From the NCBI GenBank assembly GCA_964413845.1, contig CAYPTJ010000041.1:1-10946 (forward strand): 10,946 bases of DNA, read 5' to 3'. Of the stretch, positions 5,727-10,946 are shown piece by piece (the first letter of the stretch is position 1; each line of letters begins with the position of its first letter). The notes beneath the pieces are model-generated. The model was not told the origin of the DNA. It did no database searches and saw nothing but the letters and a program-made list of their open reading frames with translations. A program made the position numbers and the translations under genes. This DNA comes from CAYPTJ01 sp964413845 (GTDB lineage Bacteria; Patescibacteriota; WWE3; 9FT-COMBO-53-11).

Positions 5727-7487
5727 CTAAAGCTTCCTGATCTTTTCCGAAAGCTTTAATACTTCCTTCTGCAACCGCTTAACTTCCTTTTCTTTCTGTG
5801 CCTTTTCCGCCTCCTTCACCGCCCCAACTAACCCCCTCAGCTCCCTCTTGTAGCGTGCTCTTTTAACCGCCCCGACCACTGCTTCGATCTCCTCATCTGA
5901 AGAGATTTTTTGAAAGGGGAGGGGAAGGAGGGCTATCTCCTCTAGAACCTTCCGTTGCTCCTCATCCAGTTTAGCAGAAAAGTTCGCCAACCGAAATCGC
6001 TTTACCTCGCGGAAATAACTTTTAAGTTTTGACAATATCTCCCTCAAAAGCGGGTCAGATAGATCATCAGGGGAGAGTCTGCGGAGCCACTTTTTTATCT
6101 CCCGAGGAGGAAAAGAAATTACTAGCGCAAAAAGATAAGCTTCGCGCATCGGATAAGATATTTTTTTGGCAACAAGTGGACGCTTTTCCACCTCCAACAC
6201 CTCTTCTTTCTCCAGCTGTTGCCAAAGCGATTCCTCTGGAACATCAAGAACCTCGGAGAGTTTCTTAAGGTATGCGGCCTTCTCGACCTCGTTCGCGAAA
6301 CTCTTAAGAATGGGAAGAAGCTCTGTCGCGATCTTCTTTTTCCCTGCAGGAGCTTTATGGTCAAATCGCTCTAAGGCAGAGGCAAGGTAAAAGTCAAAGA
6401 TCGGAAGAGCTTCTTCTAAAGCATGGCGAAAAGCACTTTCGTTGCTTCTTATCGCTTCATCAGGGTCTTTACCAAAAGGAAGAAGAACCGCTTTAACCTC
6501 CAACCCCGCAGCCTGCGCGAGCATAATCCCTTTTTTGGTGGCCTCCATCCCTGCAGAGTCTTTGTCAAAGCAGATTTTAAGCGAACCTGCGAATCGAGAC
6601 AAAAGCGCCACCTGATTGGTGGTGAGCGCGGTTCCCATTGTCGCCACCACATTTTTAATCCCTTTTTCCCAAAGAGCAATTGCATCCATCATTCCCTCAA
6701 CCAAAATTGCTTCGCGTGTTCTTTTTATCTCACCTTTCGCCAGATCTAGGTTGTAAAGAAATTCACGCTTTTTAAAAGCGGGGGTCTCCGAGGTGTGGAT
6801 ATATTTCGGATCCTCATCTCCCAACGCGCGTGCCGAAAATCCTACTACACGGCCGGTGGAGGAGCGAAACGGAAAAATTACCCGCCCTCGGAAGAAATCA
6901 TAAAAACCGCGCCCTTGTCCTGAGCCTGCTGAAGGATCTTTTTTAACCCCTAAACCACTTGTCAGATAATCGGTGAGAGTATATTTTTTACTCAAAATAA
7001 AGGTTCCTAAACTATCCCAAGAGGAGGGGGCATACCCCAAGCCAAAAGTCTCTACTGCTTCTTCTTTAAGCCCTCTTCCTTTAAAAAACGCTCGAGCTTT
7101 CTCACCAACCTTATGTTTCGCTAAAAGATAGTGGAAAAAATCGGCGGCAAGTTGATTTATCCGATAGACCATTTCTCGTCTTTCCTCCTCGGGTGTCTCT
7201 TGGCGCTGGATAAGCTTTATCCCAGCTCGCTTAGCCATCTCACGCAAAGCTTCGCCAAAGGAAACCCCCTCCATTTTGGCGTAAAAGGCGATCGCATCAC
7301 CCCCCTCCCCACAGCCAAAGCATTTAAAGATTTGAAGCTCTGGGGAGACCATAAAAGAAGGGGTCTTTTCCACATGAAAAGGACAGAGTGCTTTGTAATT
7401 CTTTCCTGCTTTAGTTAGCGGAAAATATGAGGAGATTACGGCAACGATGTCAAGTTTATCCTTAACCTCCTGAATCTGATCAACCAT
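5727..7487 (-). CDS. dnaG: DNA primase DnaG
   Basis: This 586-residue enzyme makes RNA primers for replication with the DnaB helicase. The N-terminal CHC2 zinc finger is intact (C35, H38, C56 and C59 in CPFH and CFGC). The catalytic core follows with YDFFRGRVIFPF near 200, then the Toprim domain with EAILVEGMMDAIALWEKG (conserved E) and the metal-binding KICFDKDSAG. The C-terminal third is charged and helical, as expected of the helicase-binding domain. About eight residues, PSAGSGQG (184-191), interrupt the usual LGVKKD-GRGFYD stretch and derive from a short repeat. The ATG (7487) has GAGGGAGG directly against it, and a consensus TATAAT ends only nine bases upstream. It heads the minus-strand cluster, with the sigma gene downstream. 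Confidence 0.97.
   Translation of the reverse strand: MVDQIQEVKDKLDIVAVISSYFPLTKAGKNYKALCPFHVEKTPSFMVSPELQIFKCFGCGEGGDAIAFYAKMEGVSFGEALREMAKRAGIKLIQRQETPEEERREMVYRINQLAADFFHYLLAKHKVGEKARAFFKGRGLKEEAVETFGLGYAPSSWDSLGTFILSKKYTLTDYLTSGLGVKKDPSAGSGQGRGFYDFFRGRVIFPFRSSTGRVVGFSARALGDEDPKYIHTSETPAFKKREFLYNLDLAKGEIKRTREAILVEGMMDAIALWEKGIKNVVATMGTALTTNQVALLSRFAGSLKICFDKDSAGMEATKKGIMLAQAAGLEVKAVLLPFGKDPDEAIRSNESAFRHALEEALPIFDFYLASALERFDHKAPAGKKKIATELLPILKSFANEVEKAAYLKKLSEVLDVPEESLWQQLEKEEVLEVEKRPLVAKKISYPMREAYLFALVISFPPREIKKWLRRLSPDDLSDPLLREILSKLKSYFREVKRFRLANFSAKLDEEQRKVLEEIALLPLPFQKISSDEEIEAVVGAVKRARYKRELRGLVGAVKEAEKAQKEKEVKRLQKEVLKLSEKIRKL
6914..6937 (-). repeat. short repeat-derived insert in dnaG (DPSAGSGQ type)
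   Basis: The minus strand reads CCTTCAGCAGGCTCAGGACA and continues AAGGG, giving PSAGSGQG in frame. This resembles the short CCTTCxxCAxGCTCAGGACA repeat dispersed through many bacterial genomes, recalled from general knowledge rather than searched here. It has only weak self-complementarity (CCT/AGG at its ends). Primases normally run straight from the preceding glycine-rich loop into the YDRFRxR strand. Confidence 0.6.
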
Positions 7488-7496
7488 CCTCCCTCT

Positions 7497-7502
7497 ATTA
7501 TA
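7497..7502 (-). promoter_or_regulatory. -10 element of the dnaG promoter
   Basis: A consensus TATAAT is read on the minus strand (7502-7497). The -35 position at 17 bases (ATATCA) matches poorly. The expected start, 6-8 bases downstream, falls at 7490-7488, within three bases of the dnaG ATG, so the transcript would be almost leaderless. Confidence 0.55.
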
Positions 7503-7506
7503 ACGG

Positions 7507-7535
7507 TTTATCCCTTAAGTGATATTTGTTATCCT
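7507..7535 (+). promoter_or_regulatory. candidate extended -10 promoter of the hydrogenase operon
   Basis: TGTTATCCT (7527-7535) is an extended -10 (TGn plus TATCCT). TTTATC at 7507-7512 is a weak -35 with a 17-base spacer. It would start transcription near 7542, about six bases before the hydB ATG. It overlaps little with the opposite dnaG promoter. No operator-like dyad was seen. Confidence 0.35.
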
Positions 7536-7547
7536 TGTTGGTAGCGG

Positions 7548-8543
7548 ATGGCTACCAGGGTTATCTCCGAAAAAGGGATCTTCGAGTTACTTAAACTTCT
7601 TAAAAAGAGATACGAAGTTTTTGCCCCCCAAAAGTACAAAAGCGAGGTGGTCTTTGCCCCTTTTGATAAAACAAGCAAGCTTCTTTTGAATTATAAAACT
7701 ACCATTCTTCCTCCCAAGCAGTTTTTTCTCCCCCCGCAGGAGGTGCTTTTCGCTGTAAAAAGAGGTGGAGCACAGGAACCAAAAGCGCAAAGATCATTTA
7801 TCATCTTTGGCTTAAACCTCAAAGACCTTGCCGGCATCTGCCAACTTGATGAGATTATGGAAAAAGAACCGGCTGACAGCTTTTATCTTAAGCGAAGGAA
7901 GAGAGCCATCTTGATTGCTATCTCAGAGCGCGAAGTAGGGATTCCTCCTGGAGGGGATCTCATCTTAGAGAAAATTGGCAATCTTTACCGCGCAATCACT
8001 CCCAGCCAAATTGGACGAAGGATCACCAATCTTCCAGTTTTTAAAGAAGCGGTGCTAAACAAAAAACCCGAACCCAAGACAAAACCCACAAAGCTTGAGA
8101 TGATGCTTCTTGATAGCGAGCTTCTTGCTAAAGCGGTGGAATGGTCAAGGAAAAACTATCCCCAGATTTGGGAAAAATTGGAAAAAATTTGTCTAGGGTG
8201 TGGGATCTGCACCTACGTCTGTCCCCTCTGCTACTGTTTTGAGATGGAGGACCAGACCAGCTTAGATCAATCCGTCTGTACTCGCTGCCGCTTCTGGTCG
8301 GCCTGCACCCTTCCTGGCTTTGCCACCGTTGCCGGCGGACACAACTTCCGCCCCACTCTCAAAGAACGCTATTTTAACTGGTACTACCATAAATTTGTTC
8401 GGGCCTACAAAGAGTTTGGGCAAGCGCAATGCGTTGCCTGTGGCCGATGTCAAAAGTATTGTCCGGCAGGAATAGATATCGAAAAGGTTTTGGTGGAGAT
8501 TGTGACAGAGTTTCAGAAAGCACATCCGAAAAGAGATTTTTAA
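7548..8543 (+). CDS. hydB: [NiFe] hydrogenase beta subunit HydB (4Fe-4S electron-transfer subunit)
   Basis: This 331-residue protein fits the HydB/AsrA-like beta subunit of group 3b hydrogenases, which carries electrons between the HydDA catalytic pair and HydG. The C-terminal half is well preserved: CLGCGICTYVCPLCYC (C215, C218, C221, C225), CTRCRFWSAC (244-253), the LKERYFNWYYHKF stretch typical of the family, and CVACGRCQKYCPAGI (C295, C298, C301, C305). The N-terminal half keeps the FFLPPQEVLF motif but reads GLNLKDLAGI where relatives have GVRPCD. It also lacks the cysteine-containing NCT...CFC...GTGP stretch, so the front module is shortened. The ATG (7548) has no good Shine-Dalgarno sequence. 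It is the first gene of the operon. A stand-alone ferredoxin-like role is unlikely given hydG, hydD and hydA downstream. Confidence 0.88.
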   Translation: MATRVISEKGIFELLKLLKKRYEVFAPQKYKSEVVFAPFDKTSKLLLNYKTTILPPKQFFLPPQEVLFAVKRGGAQEPKAQRSFIIFGLNLKDLAGICQLDEIMEKEPADSFYLKRRKRAILIAISEREVGIPPGGDLILEKIGNLYRAITPSQIGRRITNLPVFKEAVLNKKPEPKTKPTKLEMMLLDSELLAKAVEWSRKNYPQIWEKLEKICLGCGICTYVCPLCYCFEMEDQTSLDQSVCTRCRFWSACTLPGFATVAGGHNFRPTLKERYFNWYYHKFVRAYKEFGQAQCVACGRCQKYCPAGIDIEKVLVEIVTEFQKAHPKRDF

Positions 8544-8559
8544 CAGATTGATTAATACA

Positions 8560-9015
8560 ATGAAAATCCGCAAAGCAACAAAATTCGACATTCCTATTCT
8601 CCAAATCATAAAGCCTTCATTACCGGTTAAAGCAGTAGAGAATCGATTAGAGAGACAGAAACGTGGCGAGGTGGGTTTTCTGATTTTGGAGGAGAATGGA
8701 GCACCTGTTAGCTTCACTCTTCTTAAATGGAGAGGAAAGTCAACTCATCCAGAGTATCCCGATATAGAGGATCTTTTCACTAAGAAATCAGAAAGAGGTA
8801 AGAGCTATGCTTCAATCCTCATTGAAGAGTGTGAAAAGCGAGCCCGAAATAGAGATTACACCAAAATAGGTTTGGCGGTTAACCCTACAGAAAACCCTAA
8901 AGCGAAGGAATTTTACGAGAGATTAGGGTATAGGCATGATGGCAGGGACGCTTATCTTGATGGCACCTACAACGGGGTCGAGGATTGGGTTATTGATATG
9001 GAAAAGGAATTGTGA
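8560..9015 (+). CDS. GNAT-family N-acetyltransferase inserted between hydB and hydG
   Basis: The 151-residue product has the GNAT fold pattern: MKIRKATKFDIPIL at the start, strand EVGFLILEENGAPVSFTLL, the acetyl-CoA loop region LFTKKSERGKSYASILIEEC (about 87-106) and the C-terminal NPKAKEFYERLGY (about 121-133) with an acidic tail. The pyrophosphate-binding loop is RGKSYA rather than the usual R/Q-x-x-G-x-G/A. The acceptor is unknown. ATG 8560 is chosen because it begins the canonical first strand; a TTG at 8548 would add four residues and has no better ribosome site. It is 16 bases after hydB and 15 before hydG. It has no known part in hydrogenase function and looks A+T-richer than hydG (37% and 42% G+C in two sampled 60-base rows, 60% in one row of hydG). 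Confidence 0.85.
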   Translation: MKIRKATKFDIPILQIIKPSLPVKAVENRLERQKRGEVGFLILEENGAPVSFTLLKWRGKSTHPEYPDIEDLFTKKSERGKSYASILIEECEKRARNRDYTKIGLAVNPTENPKAKEFYERLGYRHDGRDAYLDGTYNGVEDWVIDMEKEL

Positions 9016-9030
9016 GCTGCAGAACAACTG

Positions 9031-9858
9031 ATGATGGAAAATAACTACCGACCGCAGAGAGCAAAAATTACCGAGATCAAGGCCATGAGCGCAAATGTTA
9101 AGCTCCTTCGTCTTGCTCCTGAAGTGAGATTCCCCCTAAACGATCAAGGGCTGGTCTTCGTCCCTGGTCAGTTCTTTCTTATCGGAGTTTGGGGCTACGG
9201 TGAAGCCCCTTTCGGCGGAGCCTCCTCCCCTTTCGAGCGGCGATTCATTGACTTTGGAGTTAGAAAAGTGGGAACGGTAACGAACGTTCTTCACCGACTT
9301 CAGAAAGGAGATGAGGTTACTCTTCGCGGTCCTTACGGCAACGGCTTTCCCCTCGATTTCTTTGAGGGGAAGGACGTCGTGATGGTTACCGGCGGTTGTG
9401 GAATCCCTCCCATCGCCTCCTTGGTGGAGTATATCGCCGCCCAACGAGCGCGTTTTGGCAACGTCTACCTCCTTTACGGCGGGGCTACCCCTAACGATCT
9501 TCTTTTTAAAGATCGTTATCTGCACTGGGAAGAGAAAGGAATAAAAGTAATCCTAACGGTTGATCGGCCAACTCCTGACTGGAAAGGCAATGTTGGCCTT
9601 GTCTCAGAACTGACAAAGGAGATGAGAGTTAACCCCCTCAACGCGGTGGCGGCAATGTGCGGTCCGGGACCGATGACCAAAGCTTTGGAGAACATTCTCC
9701 GCCCCTTGGGAATCGCCGACCGGCGGATCTTTGTCAGCGAGGAGCGAAAGATGAGCTGTGGGATCGGTAAATGCCAACACTGCACCACTGGTGATCGTTA
9801 TGTTTGCAAAGACGGGCCAGTTTTCAACTTTGATGAAGTTCAGGGGAATTGGGACTGA
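9031..9858 (+). CDS. hydG: [NiFe] hydrogenase gamma subunit HydG (FAD/NAD(P)-binding diaphorase)
   Basis: This 275-residue subunit passes electrons between the hydrogenase Fe-S chain and NAD(P)H. The N-terminal FAD barrel has FVPGQFFLIGVWGYGEAPF and the GTVTNVLHRLQKGDEVTLRG stretch with GPYGNGFP (100-107). The NAD(P) domain has VMVTGGCGIPPIASL (117-131), LLYGGATPNDLLFKD and MCGPGPMTKAL (209-219). The C-terminal 2Fe-2S site is C243, C248, C251 and C259 in SCGIGKCQHC...YVC. The length and order match HydG of group 3b enzymes and relatives of dihydroorotate dehydrogenase PyrK; the hydrogenase context decides. Either of two tandem ATG codons (9031, 9034) could start it; no strong Shine-Dalgarno sequence is seen. 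hydD follows after a 39-base gap filled with repeats. Confidence 0.94.
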   Translation: MMENNYRPQRAKITEIKAMSANVKLLRLAPEVRFPLNDQGLVFVPGQFFLIGVWGYGEAPFGGASSPFERRFIDFGVRKVGTVTNVLHRLQKGDEVTLRGPYGNGFPLDFFEGKDVVMVTGGCGIPPIASLVEYIAAQRARFGNVYLLYGGATPNDLLFKDRYLHWEEKGIKVILTVDRPTPDWKGNVGLVSELTKEMRVNPLNAVAAMCGPGPMTKALENILRPLGIADRRIFVSEERKMSCGIGKCQHCTTGDRYVCKDGPVFNFDEVQGNWD

Positions 9859-9867
9859 CAAAATATC

Positions 9868-9902
9868 TAATTACTAATGTCTAATGGCTAATGACTAATG
9901 GC
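9868..9902 (+). repeat. TAATGNC heptamer array carrying the hydD start codon
   Basis: TAATTAC, TAATGTC, TAATGGC, TAATGAC and TAATGGC follow at an exact 7-base period and fill most of the hydG-hydD gap. The hydD ATG (9898) is in the last unit. The array runs in the coding direction, as at the sigma gene. No purine-rich ribosome binding site lies between hydG and hydD. Confidence 0.88.
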
Positions 9903-10701
9903 TAAATTAAGGGTTGCTATCTTCGACTTTACCGATTGTGAAGGCTGCCAGGTTGAGCTGGTTGGGTTACGGGAGAAACTGACCGAAATTGCCGACCAGG
10001 TTGATCTCGTGCGTTGGCGGCTGACTCAGGAAAGAACCGAGCCCGGACCTTACGATATCGCCATCGTCGAAGGAACACCAATTACTAAAGAGGAGCAGAA
10101 GATGCTTCAGTGGGTCAGAGAGCAATCAAAATTCCTGATCGCTCTTGGCTCCTGCGCCACTTTAGGAGGAATCCCGGGGATTATGGATAAGGAGAAGCGG
10201 GCTTACTGGTACAAAAAGATTTACGGGTCGAAATACAAACCGCGTGGTCTCGATGCCCCTCCCCTAAGCGCTTTAGTTAAAGTCGATTTCCTCATCCACG
10301 GCTGTCCAGTTAATGGGGATGAAGTGGTAAGGGTTGTTGAGGAACTTTTGGCAGGAAAAACACCAAAATACCGCGGTTACTCCGTCTGCTTCGAATGCAA
10401 GCAAGCGGGAAATCCTTGTCGCCTAATTGAGGGAAAGCCCCGCCTCGCGTCGACGAAGCAACGCGAGTCGAGGCGGGCCTGCCTTGGTCCAATCACCCAG
10501 GGCGGTTGCGGCGCAATCTGCGTTTCCGGCGGCTCCGCCTGTTGGGGATGTTTTGGACTACGCCAAGAAGCGAATATCGATGGGCTGCTTGAAGTTCTCT
10601 CTAAGATTGCCGACTCCGACGAAATCGAAAAATACCTCTCGATGTTTCTCAAAAGAACCGAAGCGTATCAGAAGTTTAAGGATAAAGCGAAGAGGAAATA
10701 A
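9898..10701 (+). CDS. hydD: [NiFe] hydrogenase delta (small) subunit HydD with a palindromic insert
   Basis: This 267-residue small subunit forms the electron wire from the NiFe site. It begins with KLRVAIFDFTDCEGCQVEL; C14 and C17, with C86 (ALGSCATLGGIPG) and C136 (IHGCPVNGDEV), should hold the proximal 4Fe-4S cluster. C164, C167, C174, C195, C204, C208, C215 and C218 supply the other two, so all twelve expected cysteines remain. There is no Tat signal, as in cytosolic group 3 enzymes. Residues 182-194, just before C195 of CLGPITQGGCGAIC, come from a 39-base palindrome and are absent from relatives. The reading frame is intact. The start codon lies in a heptamer array. hydA begins two bases after the stop. 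Confidence 0.95.
   Translation: MAKLRVAIFDFTDCEGCQVELVGLREKLTEIADQVDLVRWRLTQERTEPGPYDIAIVEGTPITKEEQKMLQWVREQSKFLIALGSCATLGGIPGIMDKEKRAYWYKKIYGSKYKPRGLDAPPLSALVKVDFLIHGCPVNGDEVVRVVEELLAGKTPKYRGYSVCFECKQAGNPCRLIEGKPRLASTKQRESRRACLGPITQGGCGAICVSGGSACWGCFGLRQEANIDGLLEVLSKIADSDEIEKYLSMFLKRTEAYQKFKDKAKRK
10439..10477. repeat. 39-base palindromic insert in hydD
   Basis: CCCGCCTCG (10439-10447) and CGAGGCGGG (10469-10477) form a perfect 9-bp stem. Inside it CGT (10448-10450) faces ACG (10461-10463), leaving a five-base bulge on the right arm and a ten-base loop. Its length, 39, is a multiple of three. It encodes RLASTKQRESRRA, more basic than its surroundings, between IEGKP and CLGPITQGG. Confidence 0.85.
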
Positions 10702-10703
10702 CA

Positions 10704-10946
10704 ATGACGGAAGATTTCATCACCAAAATTGAAGGGCACGGCCGGCTGAAAGTAGATTGGAAAAAGAACCAGGTTACCCTAGAAGTCGCGGAGGGGGAAC
10801 GGCTTTTTGAAGGGATTGTCGTTGGTCGCCCCGCTACCGAAGCCGCCTGGATCACCGCTCGTATCTGTGGTGTTTGCCCCACCGCCCACAACCTTTGTGC
10901 TTTGAAAGCGGTTGAGGATGCTTTGGGAATTATTCCCGACCCAACC
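10704..10946 (+). CDS. hydA: [NiFe] hydrogenase alpha (large) subunit HydA, N-terminal part (cut by window edge)
   Basis: The first 81 residues of the catalytic large subunit are present. They contain the KIEGHGRLKVDW start, the EGERLFEGIVVGRPATEA stretch and the L1 motif RICGVCPTAHN, whose C55 and C58 should bind the NiFe centre and whose H62 is the conserved histidine. The second pair of nickel ligands (DPCxxC type) lies beyond the window. The ATG at 10704 follows hydD by two bases and has GAGG at 10692-10695 with an eight-base spacer, the clearest ribosome site in this operon. The gene order before it and its cytosolic type point to a group 3b enzyme. Confidence 0.96.
   Translation, partial: MTEDFITKIEGHGRLKVDWKKNQVTLEVAEGERLFEGIVVGRPATEAAWITARICGVCPTAHNLCALKAVEDALGIIPDPT

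Noticed and set aside
5728..5757. AAGCTTT-type inverted repeat at the 3' end of dnaG as a terminator
   Set aside because: It lies within the coding end, has no T-run after it, and the downstream sigma gene probably depends on read-through.
8548..8559. TTG start extending the acetyltransferase by four residues
   Set aside because: The ATG at 8560 begins the canonical first GNAT strand, and no ribosome site supports TTG.
8262..8717. Minus-strand open frame across the hydB-GNAT junction
   Set aside because: It overlaps the cysteine motifs of hydB in antisense, and its translation has no recognisable features.
4491..9858. UGA recoded as glycine (code 25), found in some Patescibacteria
   Set aside because: TGA ends the sigma factor, the transporter, the GNAT gene and hydG at the expected family lengths, and no internal TGA was needed.
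9868..9902. CRISPR-like array
   Set aside because: Units are contiguous 7-mers with no spacers, and no cas gene is nearby.
7548..10946. Archaeal origin of the whole window, since group 3b hydrogenase is well known in Thermococcales
   Set aside because: Sigma-70, bacterial DnaG and TATAAT-type promoters on the same fragment show a bacterium; transfer of the hydrogenase alone in the distant past remains possible.

Overview
The window looks like chromosome from a bacterium of the Candidate Phyla Radiation (Patescibacteria), most likely near Microgenomates; that placement is an inference. It rests on the bacterial sigma-70 factor and DnaG, the standard stop usage (TGA is a stop at several genes, which excludes the code-25 lineages), compact genes with 4-base overlaps, an RRM protein, a DUF4349 protein, a group 3b-type [NiFe] hydrogenase, and short palindromes inserted in frame inside genes. 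No insertion sequence, phage gene, CRISPR array or rRNA was seen.

Layout. Bases 1-7487 are read on the minus strand. In the direction of transcription they hold dnaG (primase), the primary sigma factor gene, an EamA-family transporter, a membrane-anchored TIM-barrel glycosidase, a compact GH1 beta-glycosidase and a DUF4349 membrane protein. Then come a tRNA-Asn(GTT) with its own extended -10 promoter and the first 23 codons of an RRM RNA-binding protein. The dnaG-sigma order is the conserved macromolecular-synthesis arrangement. The sigma, transporter and glycosidase genes are chained by GTGA and ATGA overlaps, so a housekeeping operon has become coupled to sugar or metabolite functions.

Bases 7488-7547 form a divergent promoter region. 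Bases 7548-10946 are read on the plus strand and encode a cytosolic NAD(P)-linked [NiFe] hydrogenase in the order hydB, GNAT acetyltransferase, hydG, hydD, hydA (cut by the window edge). HydA carries the NiFe site, HydD three Fe-S clusters, HydG FAD, NAD(P) and a 2Fe-2S cluster, and HydB further 4Fe-4S clusters. Together they would exchange electrons between H2/H+ and NAD(P)(H), a plausible redox valve for a fermentative cell that also cleaves glycosides.

Two kinds of small repeat overlie these genes. First, short palindromic or repeat-like segments sit in frame inside hydD (39 nt, immediately before a cluster-ligand cysteine), the GH1 gene (about 57 nt) and dnaG (about 24 nt). Second, arrays of a 7-base unit, TAATGNC, lie at three gene starts. 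In the sigma-factor gene and hydD the array itself supplies the start codon and no Shine-Dalgarno sequence is visible. These repeat effects are the most unusual content; the enzymes themselves belong to recognisable families.
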